In this document: positions 25,753 through 35,502 of the stretch, one piece after another
Numbering within the stretch: the stretch's first letter is position 1
Layout: each line of letters starts with the position of its first letter
Assembly: GCF_014218335.1 (NCBI RefSeq)
Contig: NZ_AP023367.1
Location: 4,583,501 to 4,647,500 of the forward strand
Source: Anaerocolumna cellulosilytica
GTDB lineage: Bacteria; Bacillota; Clostridia; Lachnospirales; Lachnospiraceae
Length of the DNA: 64,000 nt
Direction: 5' to 3'
Position numbers and translations under genes: made by a program
The notes under the pieces: generated by a model
Databases searched by the model: none
What the model saw: the letters and a program-made list of their open reading frames with translations, nothing else
What the model was told of the DNA's origin: nothing

Positions 25753-25781
25753 AATATAGCAATAACTTATGCTTTTGTCAA
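25753..25781 (-). promoter_or_regulatory. xylA promoter
   Basis: Minus strand: TTGACA (25776-25781), a 17-bp spacer and TATATT (25753-25758). Near-consensus vegetative promoter, immediately upstream of the operator. Confidence 0.7.
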
Positions 25782-25924
25782 GTTGATTTTCTGCCTAGCT
25801 ATGACCGTAAGTACCAATATCAGTAAAAATCTCTTACCCTTTTCATTTGTAAACATTTATGATACTATTAAAGTAATATTTGCAAAAAACAGACAGCCCG
25901 GCTGTCTTACACGAGGAAGAATAT

Positions 25925-27085
25925 ATGATTACAGGCAGCAAAGAACTTATTCGTGATATAAACAGTACTTTAGTTTTAGAAACTATTATTAACTCTAAGC
26001 CTATCTCCAGAGCCGCCATCTCAAAGCAATTGGGATTAACAAAGGCTACTATTTCAGCCATTGTACAGGATTTAATGAATAGAAATTTGGTAATAGAAAT
26101 CGGAAGTGATGATACAGAACTTGGAAGAAAACCAATACTATTGAGTTTTAATAAAAAGGCCGGTTATGTTATCAGTGTTGACATTGGTGTTGAAACCATT
26201 TCAGCCCTTTTAACAGACCTGCAAGGTGAAGATTGCAGCTTAAAACAAATTAAAACACCCAAAAATAAGAACCAGTTAATAGAAACACTCTATCGTTTCA
26301 TCGAATCCATGAATCCTTTAGGTGCCAAACCCCCTTACGGTCTAGTCGGCATTTCTCTTGGTATCCATGGCGTAGTTCATGATAACAAAGTATCCTTTAC
26401 CCCTTACTACGACTTATCGGGTATAGATCTGGCAACACTTTTAGAAGCCCATTTTCAAACTCCCGTATTTTTAGAGAATGAAGCAAACCTTTCCGTCCTC
26501 GGCGAAAAAACCTTTATGTATGACTACCCCAATATAGCCAACATCAGTGTACATTCAGGTATCGGACTTGGTTTACTGATTGAAAACTCCCTATATACCG
26601 GTTATAACGGACGTGCCGGTGAATTCGGTCATACCATAATCGAGGTGGATGGCAGGTCGTGTCCTTGTGGCAACCATGGCTGTCTGGAGCAATATGTATC
26701 TGAAAGAGCTTTGTTACAGGAGTTTGCTGAGCGTAAACAGCTTCCTGAAGTGAATTTTGATATGGTCGCTTCTATGTATCAGACAGGTGATAAGGATGCC
26801 ATTGAAGTAATTGACCATTTTATTAAGTATATGTCTATCTGTATTAATAATGTTTTAAATACTTATAATCCGGATATTGTGATTATTAACAGTTCTTTTA
26901 CTATCTTTTTCCCGGGACTGACAAAACTTGTTGAGCAATCTTTAAGCAGCCGAATGAACAGTGTAACCAAAGTAGTACCAAGCGCTCTACAGGATTCCTC
27001 TATATTGCTTGGCGGAATCTGTATTGTAATCAAGAACTTTTTAGGGATAAGTACTTTACAGTTACGAAAAACAAAATTAATTTAG
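25925..27085 (+). CDS. xylR: ROK-family xylose repressor
   Basis: A 386-residue ROK regulator starting MITGSKELIRDIN. The N-terminal winged helix (about 10-65) contains ISRAAISKQLGLTKATISAI. The ROK sugar-kinase-like domain follows with VDIGVETISALLTD. The zinc signature is CPCGNHGCLEQYVS near 255. Divergent from xylA, with a matching operator between them, it is most likely XylR, releasing DNA on xylose binding. The start is set by GAGGAAG 7-8 nt upstream; a TTG 45 bp earlier is in frame but would absorb this site. An IS200-type element sits immediately after its stop. Confidence 0.88.
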   Translation: MITGSKELIRDINSTLVLETIINSKPISRAAISKQLGLTKATISAIVQDLMNRNLVIEIGSDDTELGRKPILLSFNKKAGYVISVDIGVETISALLTDLQGEDCSLKQIKTPKNKNQLIETLYRFIESMNPLGAKPPYGLVGISLGIHGVVHDNKVSFTPYYDLSGIDLATLLEAHFQTPVFLENEANLSVLGEKTFMYDYPNIANISVHSGIGLGLLIENSLYTGYNGRAGEFGHTIIEVDGRSCPCGNHGCLEQYVSERALLQEFAERKQLPEVNFDMVASMYQTGDKDAIEVIDHFIKYMSICINNVLNTYNPDIVIINSSFTIFFPGLTKLVEQSLSSRMNSVTKVVPSALQDSSILLGGICIVIKNFLGISTLQLRKTKLI

Positions 27086-27210
27086 TCAGAACCACCGGCT
27101 TAGCCGGTGGCTTGTTCTGCCCCTATAAGGGGCTTTTCCCTGCTTGCGTCTAAAGACGCTCTGAAAAGTCCGCCAGCCGCACTTATTTCCCTGGCAAACC
27201 CTAAAGGGTT

Positions 27211-27684
27211 TTATTTCTTGCCTTCTTTTACTGGCTCACCCGTGAATGGGTCAATATATTCCTTTAGTGACATTTGATCATACTGTAAATCTTCTTGTAT
27301 TTGATTCTGAATATATTCTTGTATTTTCTTTGCATTTTTGCCTACCGTATCTACATAATATCCTCTACACCAGAAATGCCTGTTCCCATACTTATACTTC
27401 AGATTCGCATGCCTTTCAAATATCATAAGCGAACTTTTCCCTTTTAAATAACCCATTATCTGTGAGACACTATACTTTGGTGGTATTCTTACTAACATAT
27501 GTACATGATCTCTACAACACTCTGCTTCAATTATTTCAATACCTTTTCTTTTACATAACATACTCAATATGCTAGCTACATCTTGTTTGATTTTTCCATA
27601 AATTATCTGCCTTCTAAACTTTGGTGCAAAAACAAGATGGTATTTACATTCCCATTTCGTATGTGCTAAACTATTCATATCCAT
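27211..27684 (-). CDS. tnpA: IS200-type Y1 transposase TnpA
   Basis: A 157-residue single-strand DNA transposase. CRDHVHMLVRIPPKYS near residue 58 holds the HUH histidines. YYVDTVGKNAKKIQEYI near 108 carries the catalytic Tyr region. The length is complete and no frameshift is visible, so it may be active. It ends with an extension containing DPFTGEPVKEGKK. AGGAGG lies 9 nt before the ATG, but that site is sequestered in a long hairpin (27691-27750), as known for IS200. Confidence 0.92.
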   Translation of the reverse strand: MDMNSLAHTKWECKYHLVFAPKFRRQIIYGKIKQDVASILSMLCKRKGIEIIEAECCRDHVHMLVRIPPKYSVSQIMGYLKGKSSLMIFERHANLKYKYGNRHFWCRGYYVDTVGKNAKKIQEYIQNQIQEDLQYDQMSLKEYIDPFTGEPVKEGKK

Positions 27685-27690
27685 TTGGAT

Positions 27691-27750
27691 AAACCTCCTA
27701 TGCTTTTTGTGCGGTTGGCGAACCTATACTTATAATAGCATAGGAGGTTT
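27691..27750 (-). promoter_or_regulatory. Hairpin hiding the tnpA ribosome site
   Basis: AAACCTCCTATGCT (27691-27704) and AGCATAGGAGGTTT (27737-27750) form a perfect 14-bp stem with a 32-nt loop. The AGGAGG used by tnpA lies within the 3' arm on the minus strand, so translation should be strongly reduced. Confidence 0.75.
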
Positions 27751-27822
27751 TTAACTTGAAGCTTAAGCTAATTGGGATCCACCTGCATAGCAGGTGGTTT
27801 TATTGTACCGGGATACAAAAAG

Positions 27823-27858
27823 CACCTCATTCAAAGCAATTCTCTTGAGAATGAGGTG
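27823..27858 (-). terminator. Terminator of the spore-protein/lipid-kinase unit
   Basis: CACCTCATTC (27823-27832) and GAATGAGGTG (27849-27858) form a perfect 10-bp stem; on the minus strand a C-T5 run follows. About 75 bp beyond the kinase stop. Confidence 0.75.
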
Positions 27859-27933
27859 TTTCCCCTTATATAATTTATTCCATAAACATACAATAAAACT
27901 CCTAGTACGTATCTAACAACTTTTCCACCATAT

Positions 27934-28851
27934 TTATTTAACACATCTTCCATTTTCAGTATTCCGTATAATAGTGATAGCTTTTTGTAAATTAGTAATA
28001 TTAACTGAATTAAATTCTCCGCCAAATTCACCATCTATGGACCAAGGTACTTTTTCCTCTGAGGTCAGAAGAATTTCTTTTACCGGAAAAGAATAGATAT
28101 GTTCACTGTTTAAATTTCCTTTTAATAAGTCATTGATAACCCCTTGAAAGTCCATTACAGTCTGGGGCATTTTTATAAAGATTCCTTCAAATAATCCATC
28201 ATCTAACAATACATCTTTACCGGTCAACCCTTTAAAACCTCCTACTGAAACCGAATTACTTACCATACCATAGATAAAATTATCAGTAATTACCCGGTCA
28301 TCACAGGTTATCTCCATACGGTAGGATTTCCAATTTGGTAATCTCTTGATTCCCTCCAGAATGTAAGCCATTCTTCCAAGTACATTTTTCGTTGTCTGGG
28401 GTGTTTCATAAGAAGTGTCAGTAAACAATCCAAAGGCGGCGGTATATGTAAAGTATTCTCCATTGATTAAACCAATATCACAGGGGAATGCTTCGCCGCT
28501 TAATACAACCCCGGCTGCTTTCGGTAAATTTTTAGGCAACTTTAAGTTATACGCAAAATCGTTGGTAGTGCCGGAAGGAATATATCCGATTTTGGTTCTG
28601 TTTTCAATATTCATAATACCGCTTATCACTTCATTTAATGTACCGTCACCACCTGAACAGACAACTAACTCATAGTTATCTCTGCTTAAACAATCTAAAA
28701 CTATTTTTTTTGCATCCTTTTTACCGGTAGTGGCATAGGTAACAACCTCAAAATTGTTTCTCACAAAGAATTCAATAATACTTGATAACCATGTCTTTAT
28801 TTTGCTTTTTCCGGCCATTGGATTATAAATAAATAATAGCTTTTTTTTCAT
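27934..28851 (-). CDS. Diacylglycerol kinase-family lipid kinase
   Basis: A 305-residue YegS/BmrU/DgkB-type soluble lipid kinase. FIYNPMAGKSK opens the nucleotide-binding fold. VVCSGGDGTLNEVISGI near residue 60 is the catalytic GGDGT motif. YIPSGTTNDFAYNL near 95 follows. The C-terminal beta domain ends with WSIDGEFGGEF. It probably phosphorylates diacylglycerol or a related lipid at the inner face of the membrane. The ATG overlaps the TGA of the spore-protein gene by 4 bp, so translation is coupled. Confidence 0.85.
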   Translation of the reverse strand: MKKKLLFIYNPMAGKSKIKTWLSSIIEFFVRNNFEVVTYATTGKKDAKKIVLDCLSRDNYELVVCSGGDGTLNEVISGIMNIENRTKIGYIPSGTTNDFAYNLKLPKNLPKAAGVVLSGEAFPCDIGLINGEYFTYTAAFGLFTDTSYETPQTTKNVLGRMAYILEGIKRLPNWKSYRMEITCDDRVITDNFIYGMVSNSVSVGGFKGLTGKDVLLDDGLFEGIFIKMPQTVMDFQGVINDLLKGNLNSEHIYSFPVKEILLTSEEKVPWSIDGEFGGEFNSVNITNLQKAITIIRNTENGRCVK

Positions 28852-29075
28852 GATTTTAAATTGGGCTCCTCCAATCGAATTTGCTTTTTTCGTTTTGTCA
28901 TTAAACCGCCAATCCGTCCTGATTCTTTTGCCGAAAGTGATTTCCAGCCGCTGGTCATTACTTTATCCAAAAGTCCCAGTTCCGTTGCTATCTCATATTT
29001 CAATTTTTCATTTGGTTCTAAATTTTTTATATCCTCAACAGAGACTATCTCTTTTTCTTTTTTATTATTCTTCAT
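28848..29075 (-). CDS. Alpha/beta-type small acid-soluble spore protein
   Basis: A 75-residue protein with an Asn/Lys/Glu-rich N-terminal third, then the SASP domain. KYEIATELGLLDKV contains the Gpr protease site (E before IA), and SAKESGRIGGLMTKR is the second conserved helix. Such proteins coat and protect spore DNA, so the organism can form endospores. AGAAAGG lies 12 nt before the ATG. Its partner in the operon is a lipid kinase, which is unusual for a SASP. Compared with major SASPs the N-terminal extension is longer and charged, so it may be a minor form. Confidence 0.85.
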   Translation of the reverse strand: MKNNKKEKEIVSVEDIKNLEPNEKLKYEIATELGLLDKVMTSGWKSLSAKESGRIGGLMTKRKKQIRLEEPNLKS

Positions 29076-29105
29076 ATATTATACACCCTTTCTAGATTTT
29101 AACAA

Positions 29106-29148
29106 GGGACTGTTTTCATCACTTTAACATTCGTAATGAAACAGTCCC
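29106..29148 (-). terminator. Terminator of the second chemoreceptor gene
   Basis: On the minus strand GGGACTGTTTCAT pairs with ATGAAAACAGTCCC, with one bulged base, followed by TTGTT. It lies 61 bp after the receptor stop. Confidence 0.7.
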
Positions 29149-29209
29149 ATATCCTTTTTCTATATAAAGTGTAGCCCTGATATTAGGGTTTATACCATTT
29201 TATGAGTAT

Positions 29210-31426
29210 TTAATTGATTTTAAATAACTGTATTGCCTTTTCCAAATTCTTCGCATCCTTTGCCAATTCTAAAGCGGCAAGACTTAAACCTTCTACAGAA
29301 CCTATCTGGTTATTAGCGGTTGCACTAACCTCCTCTGATGCAGCAGCTGTCTGCTGTGCTACGGCGGATATATTACGGATTGCATCCATGGTATCTTCCT
29401 TAGCATTTTCAATGCCTTTAACACCGTTTGATATATTATCCAGGTTCGTAACCAAACTGCCAACATGCGTATTGATTTCCTCAAATACTTGTATAGTTTT
29501 CTTTAATGCCTGGGTTTGTGAACTTACTATATTCTCAGCCTGTCTTGCGGATACTACTGTTCCTTGTGTCTTGCCCTGAATTTCCGTAACAATACCCTGT
29601 ATCTGGCCGGCCGCTTTCACAGACTGGTCAGCAAGCTTGCGGATTTCATCCGCTACCACTGCAAAGCCCTTTCCAGCATCCCCGGCTCTTGCTGCTTCTA
29701 TGGAAGCATTCAATGATAAAAGGTTCGTCTGAGCAGCGATTTCATTGATAATTCCTACAAAATTACCTATATTTCTGGATTGAACCTCAAGAGCTTCAAT
29801 ATCTTTTATCACAAGCTGGGTAACATTGGAAGTTGCCGTTGCTTTTTCGTTTAAGTCTCCAATGATCACCAGACCATCTCCTACAACACCCTTAGTATCA
29901 TTGGCAATGCGCTCAATTTCATAAGTGCTGCTATATACCTGATTAATTTTGTCCGATAGATTAGCCATCTGTCCGAGACAGTGATCCGTATCCGCAGCCT
30001 GCTGTACTACACCTTTTTCTATTTCATCGATGGTAAAAGATATTCCCCTGGTAGCATCCAATATTTTTTCAGAAGTTACTGATAGCTCGCCAGAAGAATC
30101 TGTAACCTTACTTCCTACACCGGCAACTTCTCCTATAAGATTACGCATGCCGGCTGTCATTTGGGATAATGATTCCGTCAGAATCATGAATTCATCTTTA
30201 CGCTTGGTATCAAATCTTGTAGTAAGATCACCTTTTGATGCAAGGGTTATAGCCTTCATTAATTTACCAATGGCAGAACCGATTCCCGTTGACATCAGTA
30301 TACCAACCAACAACGCAAAGACAGAGGCCAACGCAACAAAAATTAATGTCATTGATTTTATACTATCTGCCTGCCTTAAGATTGCCGCCTTAGGTATTAA
30401 TGAACATACCATAGCTCCGGTCTTTCCTATCTTACTGTACGTAAATAAATACTCTTCCCCATCGTATGTCTGATAAGAATATCCATGTTTTTCTTCTGTC
30501 TCTGATAACTTCTGAAAATATTCCTTATCTGTAAAAACATTCTGCAATTCCGGGTCCGTTAATGTCTCCCTGCCGTCAGCCGTTACCAAACCATAAATAC
30601 TTCCATCCTTACTATCCATACCTTCTAATACTTCCAGTACCTTTTCCTTAGAAACATCCATAATGATAAACCCATCAATGTTAGACATTTTGCTGACTAT
30701 TGCCATTGCATAGGAATCTTTATTTAATAATAAAATATCATCTAAAGCCTGGTGAGATCCAATCCACATATGGCGCTTGGAATTGTCCATAAAGCTTGCT
30801 GCTTCTTCAGTGGTTATGTATTGGGAAAAAATGTCCTTGGGTGGTGCTACAGAGGTTGACACACCTGAACCTACTTTACCCATAATATGAATTGCTCCAA
30901 TAAATGCATTGGTTTCTTTTACAACCATATTTTGCTGTTGTAATTTTTTCAATGCTTTTATATCATCTATGGTATCCTTTTCGTTGGTTCTTAAGTAATA
31001 ACCACTAATATAATCACTTAATACATACTCAACCGCCTTATCTGATACAGACTGAAAACCGAGTGCCAGATAATCACTCACAGCTTTTAACGTATCTGAT
31101 GTACTTTTTTCGTAACTGCTTATGAGAGCTTTGGAAGATTTATCATAGGAAAATATTCCGAACACGCCCATCAGCAATACCGGAATAAAGAACGCTATCA
31201 GAATCTTAGCACCTATTCCCTTTAATTTTGATATCGTTGCCTTATTCTCTTCAAACTCATTTTTTATTTTCTGCCGCTTTTCTTGTGCCCCTTCTTTTGC
31301 TGCATTCCATTTTCTTTTGTTTTTCTTTACCTTCTCTTCTGTCAAGGTTTTCATTTTGTCAGCTTTTAATAGTTCCTTCAGACTTTTTTTAGCATTCCCC
31401 TTATTAGAACCTTTTCCCATTCTCAT
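29210..31426 (-). CDS. Methyl-accepting chemotaxis protein with Cache-type sensor
   Basis: A 738-residue chemoreceptor. A highly basic, Lys-rich cytoplasmic tail of about 70 residues precedes the first transmembrane segment (about 75-93), which is unusual for the family. An extracellular region of about 260 residues (95-355) with a Cache-like pattern ([25 protein letters not shown]) follows, then a second membrane segment (about 357-378), a HAMP domain and the signalling domain. The tip is [22 protein letters not shown]. No C-terminal pentapeptide is seen. GGAGGAG lies 5 nt before the ATG. It is a single-gene unit. The ligand is unknown, probably a small organic molecule. Confidence 0.92.
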   Translation of the reverse strand: MRMGKGSNKGNAKKSLKELLKADKMKTLTEEKVKKNKRKWNAAKEGAQEKRQKIKNEFEENKATISKLKGIGAKILIAFFIPVLLMGVFGIFSYDKSSKALISSYEKSTSDTLKAVSDYLALGFQSVSDKAVEYVLSDYISGYYLRTNEKDTIDDIKALKKLQQQNMVVKETNAFIGAIHIMGKVGSGVSTSVAPPKDIFSQYITTEEAASFMDNSKRHMWIGSHQALDDILLLNKDSYAMAIVSKMSNIDGFIIMDVSKEKVLEVLEGMDSKDGSIYGLVTADGRETLTDPELQNVFTDKEYFQKLSETEEKHGYSYQTYDGEEYLFTYSKIGKTGAMVCSLIPKAAILRQADSIKSMTLIFVALASVFALLVGILMSTGIGSAIGKLMKAITLASKGDLTTRFDTKRKDEFMILTESLSQMTAGMRNLIGEVAGVGSKVTDSSGELSVTSEKILDATRGISFTIDEIEKGVVQQAADTDHCLGQMANLSDKINQVYSSTYEIERIANDTKGVVGDGLVIIGDLNEKATATSNVTQLVIKDIEALEVQSRNIGNFVGIINEIAAQTNLLSLNASIEAARAGDAGKGFAVVADEIRKLADQSVKAAGQIQGIVTEIQGKTQGTVVSARQAENIVSSQTQALKKTIQVFEEINTHVGSLVTNLDNISNGVKGIENAKEDTMDAIRNISAVAQQTAAASEEVSATANNQIGSVEGLSLAALELAKDAKNLEKAIQLFKIN

Positions 31427-31511
31427 TAGTTCTCCTCCTGCATTGGTTTTGCCCTACTGGTAACAACCCACTCAGACTTATATTGCCTTCCACATAGGGA
31501 AACACGCTATA

Positions 31512-31529
31512 TTGTGTAATAATACACAA
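31512..31529. repeat. Small inverted repeat upstream of the second chemoreceptor
   Basis: TTGTGTA (31512-31518) and TACACAA (31523-31529) form a perfect 7-bp repeat around ATAA, about 90 bp before the receptor start. It could be an operator; no regulator is inferred. Confidence 0.3.
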
Positions 31530-31662
31530 ATATATAGTCGTATTATGATATGTTTTGTATATCTTTCATACAATTATACCATATAATTCTACAAAACAAA
31601 ATGTATTTCTACAAAATAAGCATTGTGCACTATAAAATTAAAAAAACTACAGAAAATACCAC

Positions 31663-34600
31663 CTAAATTTGTATTACTTTACTAAGTCCAAACGAGTATA
31701 GTAAGCGTTCTGCTACCTTTTTTCCTGTCAACTGCTCTAAAGCCCTAACATAATAATCCATCTGTACTTTATAACGGCTAATAAGGAGTTTTTCGCCGCT
31801 TCTTCCCTTTACCGCATCTGTTTTATAGTCAAGTAGAATTAGTTTGCCATCCTCCTCAAAATAAACATCAATAATACCTTGGATGAGTACCACTTCATTA
31901 CTGCTCATATTAGAATTTATTTCGTAAGCTTTCATTCCCATGACAAATTGACTTTCCTTATGAAGTGTTCCCTTATTTGCCGCTTTTTTAAGGCGTTTTG
32001 CCAAATCACTTCCAGTAAAAGCTAACAGATTTTTAACGTCTATTACTTCTAAATCCTCTTTCTTTAATTTACCACCTTCGATAAGCCCCTGAATATATTT
32101 TTCCAAGGATTCTTTCGTATAACTCTGCTTAAAATCCATTAACTCAAGTACTTTGTGGTATAGGGTTCCTAAATCAGCACCGATAGTTATTTCTGTAGCT
32201 TTTAGGAATTCCGGCACAGGATAATCGGACATCTTCTTTTCAAGTTCTTTAAGGGGGACAGACAAATCCTCTGCTTCCATCTGTCCTAACTTCTTAAGCT
32301 CTGAGACTGTAACCTTTGTGTGAATGTTCGTTTCATTCTGATATGGGTAGTGGAATTCCAGATAGGTATGGATAGCTTCCCTCACCTCCTCATTATAAAC
32401 AATTTGGTTGTCCCAGTTAAAAAGCATATCTGACCGGATTAACTTATCTGTCTGTTCTTTATATTCATTCCTGGCCAATTCTTCATAGGTACAGATATTA
32501 ACCGTAAAGGCTGCTGCACTCCGATATAAGGAATGTTTATCATCCTGTCTGAATCCTCTTTCCCTTAACAGTTTTTCAAAACAGGAATGCCTTAAGAGAG
32601 CCGGTACTATCCAGTCCAGATAGGTAGCGGCACTGCTTAACTGATAAAAAGTATGCTTTTCTTCCTTACGTTTTATAATACCAGCATACTTATCAATCAA
32701 CTTGTTTATATCCTTAACGGCTCCGGTCATAATAAGCTTTTCCTTTGCTCTGGTTAAGGCTACATATAATACCCTTAACTCTTCCCCCAGATTTTCCAAG
32801 ATTACCTGCTTTTGCATTACTTTCTTAATGAGAGTCGGTGCTTTTACCCGAAGCTGATGATTGATATAATCCGGTCCGATACCAAGGTCAGGGTGTATTA
32901 ATAGCTTGCTTCTAGAATCCTGATTGTTAAAACTTTTTCCCATACCCGCTACAAACACAATAGGAAATTCCAATCCCTTGCTCTTGTGGATACTCATGAT
33001 TTTAACCGTATTATCTCCTTCTCCTGCAAGCTTTGCTTCACCAAAATCCACATCATATTTATGAAGCTTTTCTATATATCTGATAAAATGAAACAAGCCG
33101 CTATAGCTGGTATTTTCAAAGCGAACTGCCCGTTCAACAAGCATATCAATATTTGCCTGACGCTTTTCTCCTGCCGGCATAGCAGATGCGTACTGGTAAT
33201 ACCCTGTGTCTTCAAGTACTTTGCTGAGTAATTCATGAATGGGCAGATGAATTACTAACTTACGATATTGATTTAGTTTACTTAAAAAACTCGATAACTT
33301 AACAGCCAAGTCATCATCTTGCTCCTCAGCGTATGAAACAGCCGCTTCATACATAGTAATTTTACGTTTTGGTATACGGATAACTGCCAGTTCATCGGTT
33401 GTAACTTCTACTATGGGAGACCGTAAAATCGCAGTAAACGGAATGTCCTGTCTGGGATTATCAATAATACGTAATAAATTTAAGACAGTGCGAATTTCCA
33501 ACGTGGAAAAATAACCGGAACGGGTTTCGGTATGCGAAGCAATTCCTTCTGCTGCGAGAGTGTCAGCTATTACCTCTGCCCACCCGCTCATGGTTCGTAG
33601 TAATATAACCATATCACCTAAAGTCGCTCTGCGATATTCCTTTTGCTTTGCCTGGTAAAGTAATAAACCTGTGTCCGGGTCAGTCAGTTCCCTCATACGT
33701 TTTGCTATCGCTTTAGCCTCCAGTTCCCTGGCTGTATAATCCTCTTCCTCATCATTTTCCTTATAAGACACCTTATCTGTATCTTGGGTAATTCCTAATT
33801 GTTCCTTAAGTTCCTCTCTAGGCTCTGTCTCTATAAGCAGTAATTCGGTATCCGAAGAAACCCCTTCTTTTAATTCCCCGAAGTCTGCCCCCGGATATAA
33901 GGCCGCCTGCTTATCATACGTTATATTTCCAAGCTTTTTATCCATAATTTGTTCAAAGATAAAATTAATACTATTTATAACCACTTCTCTGCTTCGAAAG
34001 TTTTTATGAAGATCAATTCTGCAACAATGTATCAGTCCAGTATTTGTCTCCTCCGGTTTTCCTCTATCAGTGATAACCGTTTCTGTCAGAAGCTCTGTCT
34101 CTTCTTTGGAATTTTCCTTAGATTCCTCTGCATTTATGAAAGACGTAGGATATGTCTTAAACTTCTCCATAAAGATTTCAGGTCTGGCAAGCCGGAATTT
34201 ATAGATACTTTGTTTTACATCACCTACCATAAACCGGTTATACCGTCCGCTTCTTTCACCCGATATACTGCTAAGGATGGTTTCCTGTACCAGGTTGCTA
34301 TCTTGATATTCATCAATCATTATTTCCGCATAATGCTCACTCAGCTCTTTGGCTGCTGGTGTTGGTACTGCAATACCTTCTTCCCTTGTAACTAAAATCT
34401 TCAGGGCAAAATGCTCCAAATCATTAAAATCTACGATATTTTTTTCTGCTTTTTTGTCGGCATATTTTTTTCCAAACGCAAAACACAACTCCACCAAAAC
34501 ATCCATGGAAGATTTCATAGCCTGAAGGTCAAGCAGCATTTCATCAACCGGCTGAAAGAAATAGTTTTTATTCATATCACTGATGGCTTTTTTTATTTCC

Positions 34601-35502
34601 TCTCTGATAGCCTTAACCTGATTCTTTTTTTCCTCACTTACACCCTCTTGCTTTTTACCAGACAGCCTCGCAAAGTTAAAAACCTTCAAAGCTTCATAGT
34701 ATTCTTCATAATCCGCTAACTGGCTTAAGGCTTTAAGCTGTGTCCTGTCACTTTCCAAGGCGCTTAGGTACGCTGCAGGTCCATCCCCCTCTTCACAAAC
34801 TTCAATGGCTTCTTTCAGGCGCAGCAATAAATCTCCCGTTATCCGTTGAAGAAAATCAAGTAATAGCTTCATCCATGCTGTTTCTTTCATATCCTCCACT
34901 GATTTTAACATGAATGATTTCTGGTTCTCAAGAAGCCACTCTTTAGGCCAGGGATAACTCATGGAGAATTCATACAGTTTTACAATCAGCTCTTCAATTC
35001 CTCCATCCGTTTTTCCGGTTGAAAAGCTTTCAATAAAGTCAAAGAAATCTTCTCTTTCTTCTTCGTAATACTGCTCTAACAACTCTCCGATAACATCAGA
35101 TTTAAGCAAGGTTAACTCTGCTTCCTCTGCAATGCGAAAGCTTGGGTCTAAGTCAATGGTATTAAAATGATTTCTAATAACTTGCAAGCAAAAGCTGTGA
35201 ATAGTTGTAATCTGCGCACTGTGAATTAAAGTAGCCTGCTTTTGCAGATGGTTATTTTCAGGCATTTCATTCAATTTCTCATCGATTGCCTTACCGATAC
35301 GTTCTCTCATTTCTGCTGCCGCAGCATTCGTAAAGGTTACTATAAGAAGTCTGTCAATATCTATCGGGGATTCCTCTCTGGTTATCATAGTAATAATATG
35401 CTCTACTAAGACCGCAGTTTTACCGGAGCCTGCTGCCGCAGATACCAACAGGTTTTTCCCTTGTACATGAATTACTTCCTGCTGCTCAGTCGTCCAATTC
35501 AC
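31663..35502 (-). CDS. addA: AddA helicase-nuclease subunit
   Basis: The helicase/nuclease subunit of the AddAB double-strand-break resection enzyme. The 1279 residues hold a UvrD-type motor: SAAAGSGKTAVLVEHI (Walker A, about 20), IDEYQDSN (motif II), KSKGLEFPIVFVAGM (motif V region) and LYVALTRAKEKL (motif VI). The C-terminal RecB-family nuclease has LLDYKTDAVKG near residue 1220. With AddB it degrades DNA ends to Chi and loads RecA. Its start overlaps the end of addB by 17 bp, so the subunits are coupled. GGAG-like sequence upstream lies within addB coding. Confidence 0.95.
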   Translation of the reverse strand: MNWTTEQQEVIHVQGKNLLVSAAAGSGKTAVLVEHIITMITREESPIDIDRLLIVTFTNAAAAEMRERIGKAIDEKLNEMPENNHLQKQATLIHSAQITTIHSFCLQVIRNHFNTIDLDPSFRIAEEAELTLLKSDVIGELLEQYYEEEREDFFDFIESFSTGKTDGGIEELIVKLYEFSMSYPWPKEWLLENQKSFMLKSVEDMKETAWMKLLLDFLQRITGDLLLRLKEAIEVCEEGDGPAAYLSALESDRTQLKALSQLADYEEYYEALKVFNFARLSGKKQEGVSEEKKNQVKAIREEIKKAISDMNKNYFFQPVDEMLLDLQAMKSSMDVLVELCFAFGKKYADKKAEKNIVDFNDLEHFALKILVTREEGIAVPTPAAKELSEHYAEIMIDEYQDSNLVQETILSSISGERSGRYNRFMVGDVKQSIYKFRLARPEIFMEKFKTYPTSFINAEESKENSKEETELLTETVITDRGKPEETNTGLIHCCRIDLHKNFRSREVVINSINFIFEQIMDKKLGNITYDKQAALYPGADFGELKEGVSSDTELLLIETEPREELKEQLGITQDTDKVSYKENDEEEDYTARELEAKAIAKRMRELTDPDTGLLLYQAKQKEYRRATLGDMVILLRTMSGWAEVIADTLAAEGIASHTETRSGYFSTLEIRTVLNLLRIIDNPRQDIPFTAILRSPIVEVTTDELAVIRIPKRKITMYEAAVSYAEEQDDDLAVKLSSFLSKLNQYRKLVIHLPIHELLSKVLEDTGYYQYASAMPAGEKRQANIDMLVERAVRFENTSYSGLFHFIRYIEKLHKYDVDFGEAKLAGEGDNTVKIMSIHKSKGLEFPIVFVAGMGKSFNNQDSRSKLLIHPDLGIGPDYINHQLRVKAPTLIKKVMQKQVILENLGEELRVLYVALTRAKEKLIMTGAVKDINKLIDKYAGIIKRKEEKHTFYQLSSAATYLDWIVPALLRHSCFEKLLRERGFRQDDKHSLYRSAAAFTVNICTYEELARNEYKEQTDKLIRSDMLFNWDNQIVYNEEVREAIHTYLEFHYPYQNETNIHTKVTVSELKKLGQMEAEDLSVPLKELEKKMSDYPVPEFLKATEITIGADLGTLYHKVLELMDFKQSYTKESLEKYIQGLIEGGKLKKEDLEVIDVKNLLAFTGSDLAKRLKKAANKGTLHKESQFVMGMKAYEINSNMSSNEVVLIQGIIDVYFEEDGKLILLDYKTDAVKGRSGEKLLISRYKVQMDYYVRALEQLTGKKVAERLLYSFGLSKVIQI

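Larger units (their letters stand above)
27086..27800. mobile_element. IS200/IS605-family insertion (tnpA only)
   Basis: The element has no terminal inverted repeats but a subterminal hairpin at each end. CCACCGGCT..AGCCGGTGG (27092-27110) lies at the 3' side of tnpA. CCACCTGCA..TGCAGGTGG-like CCACCTGC/GCAGGTGG (27779-27797) lies at the 5' side. These are the structures recognised by Y1 HUH transposases. tnpB is absent. It is inserted in the gap between the xylR stop and the lipid kinase terminator and disrupts no gene. Ends are approximate. Confidence 0.8.
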
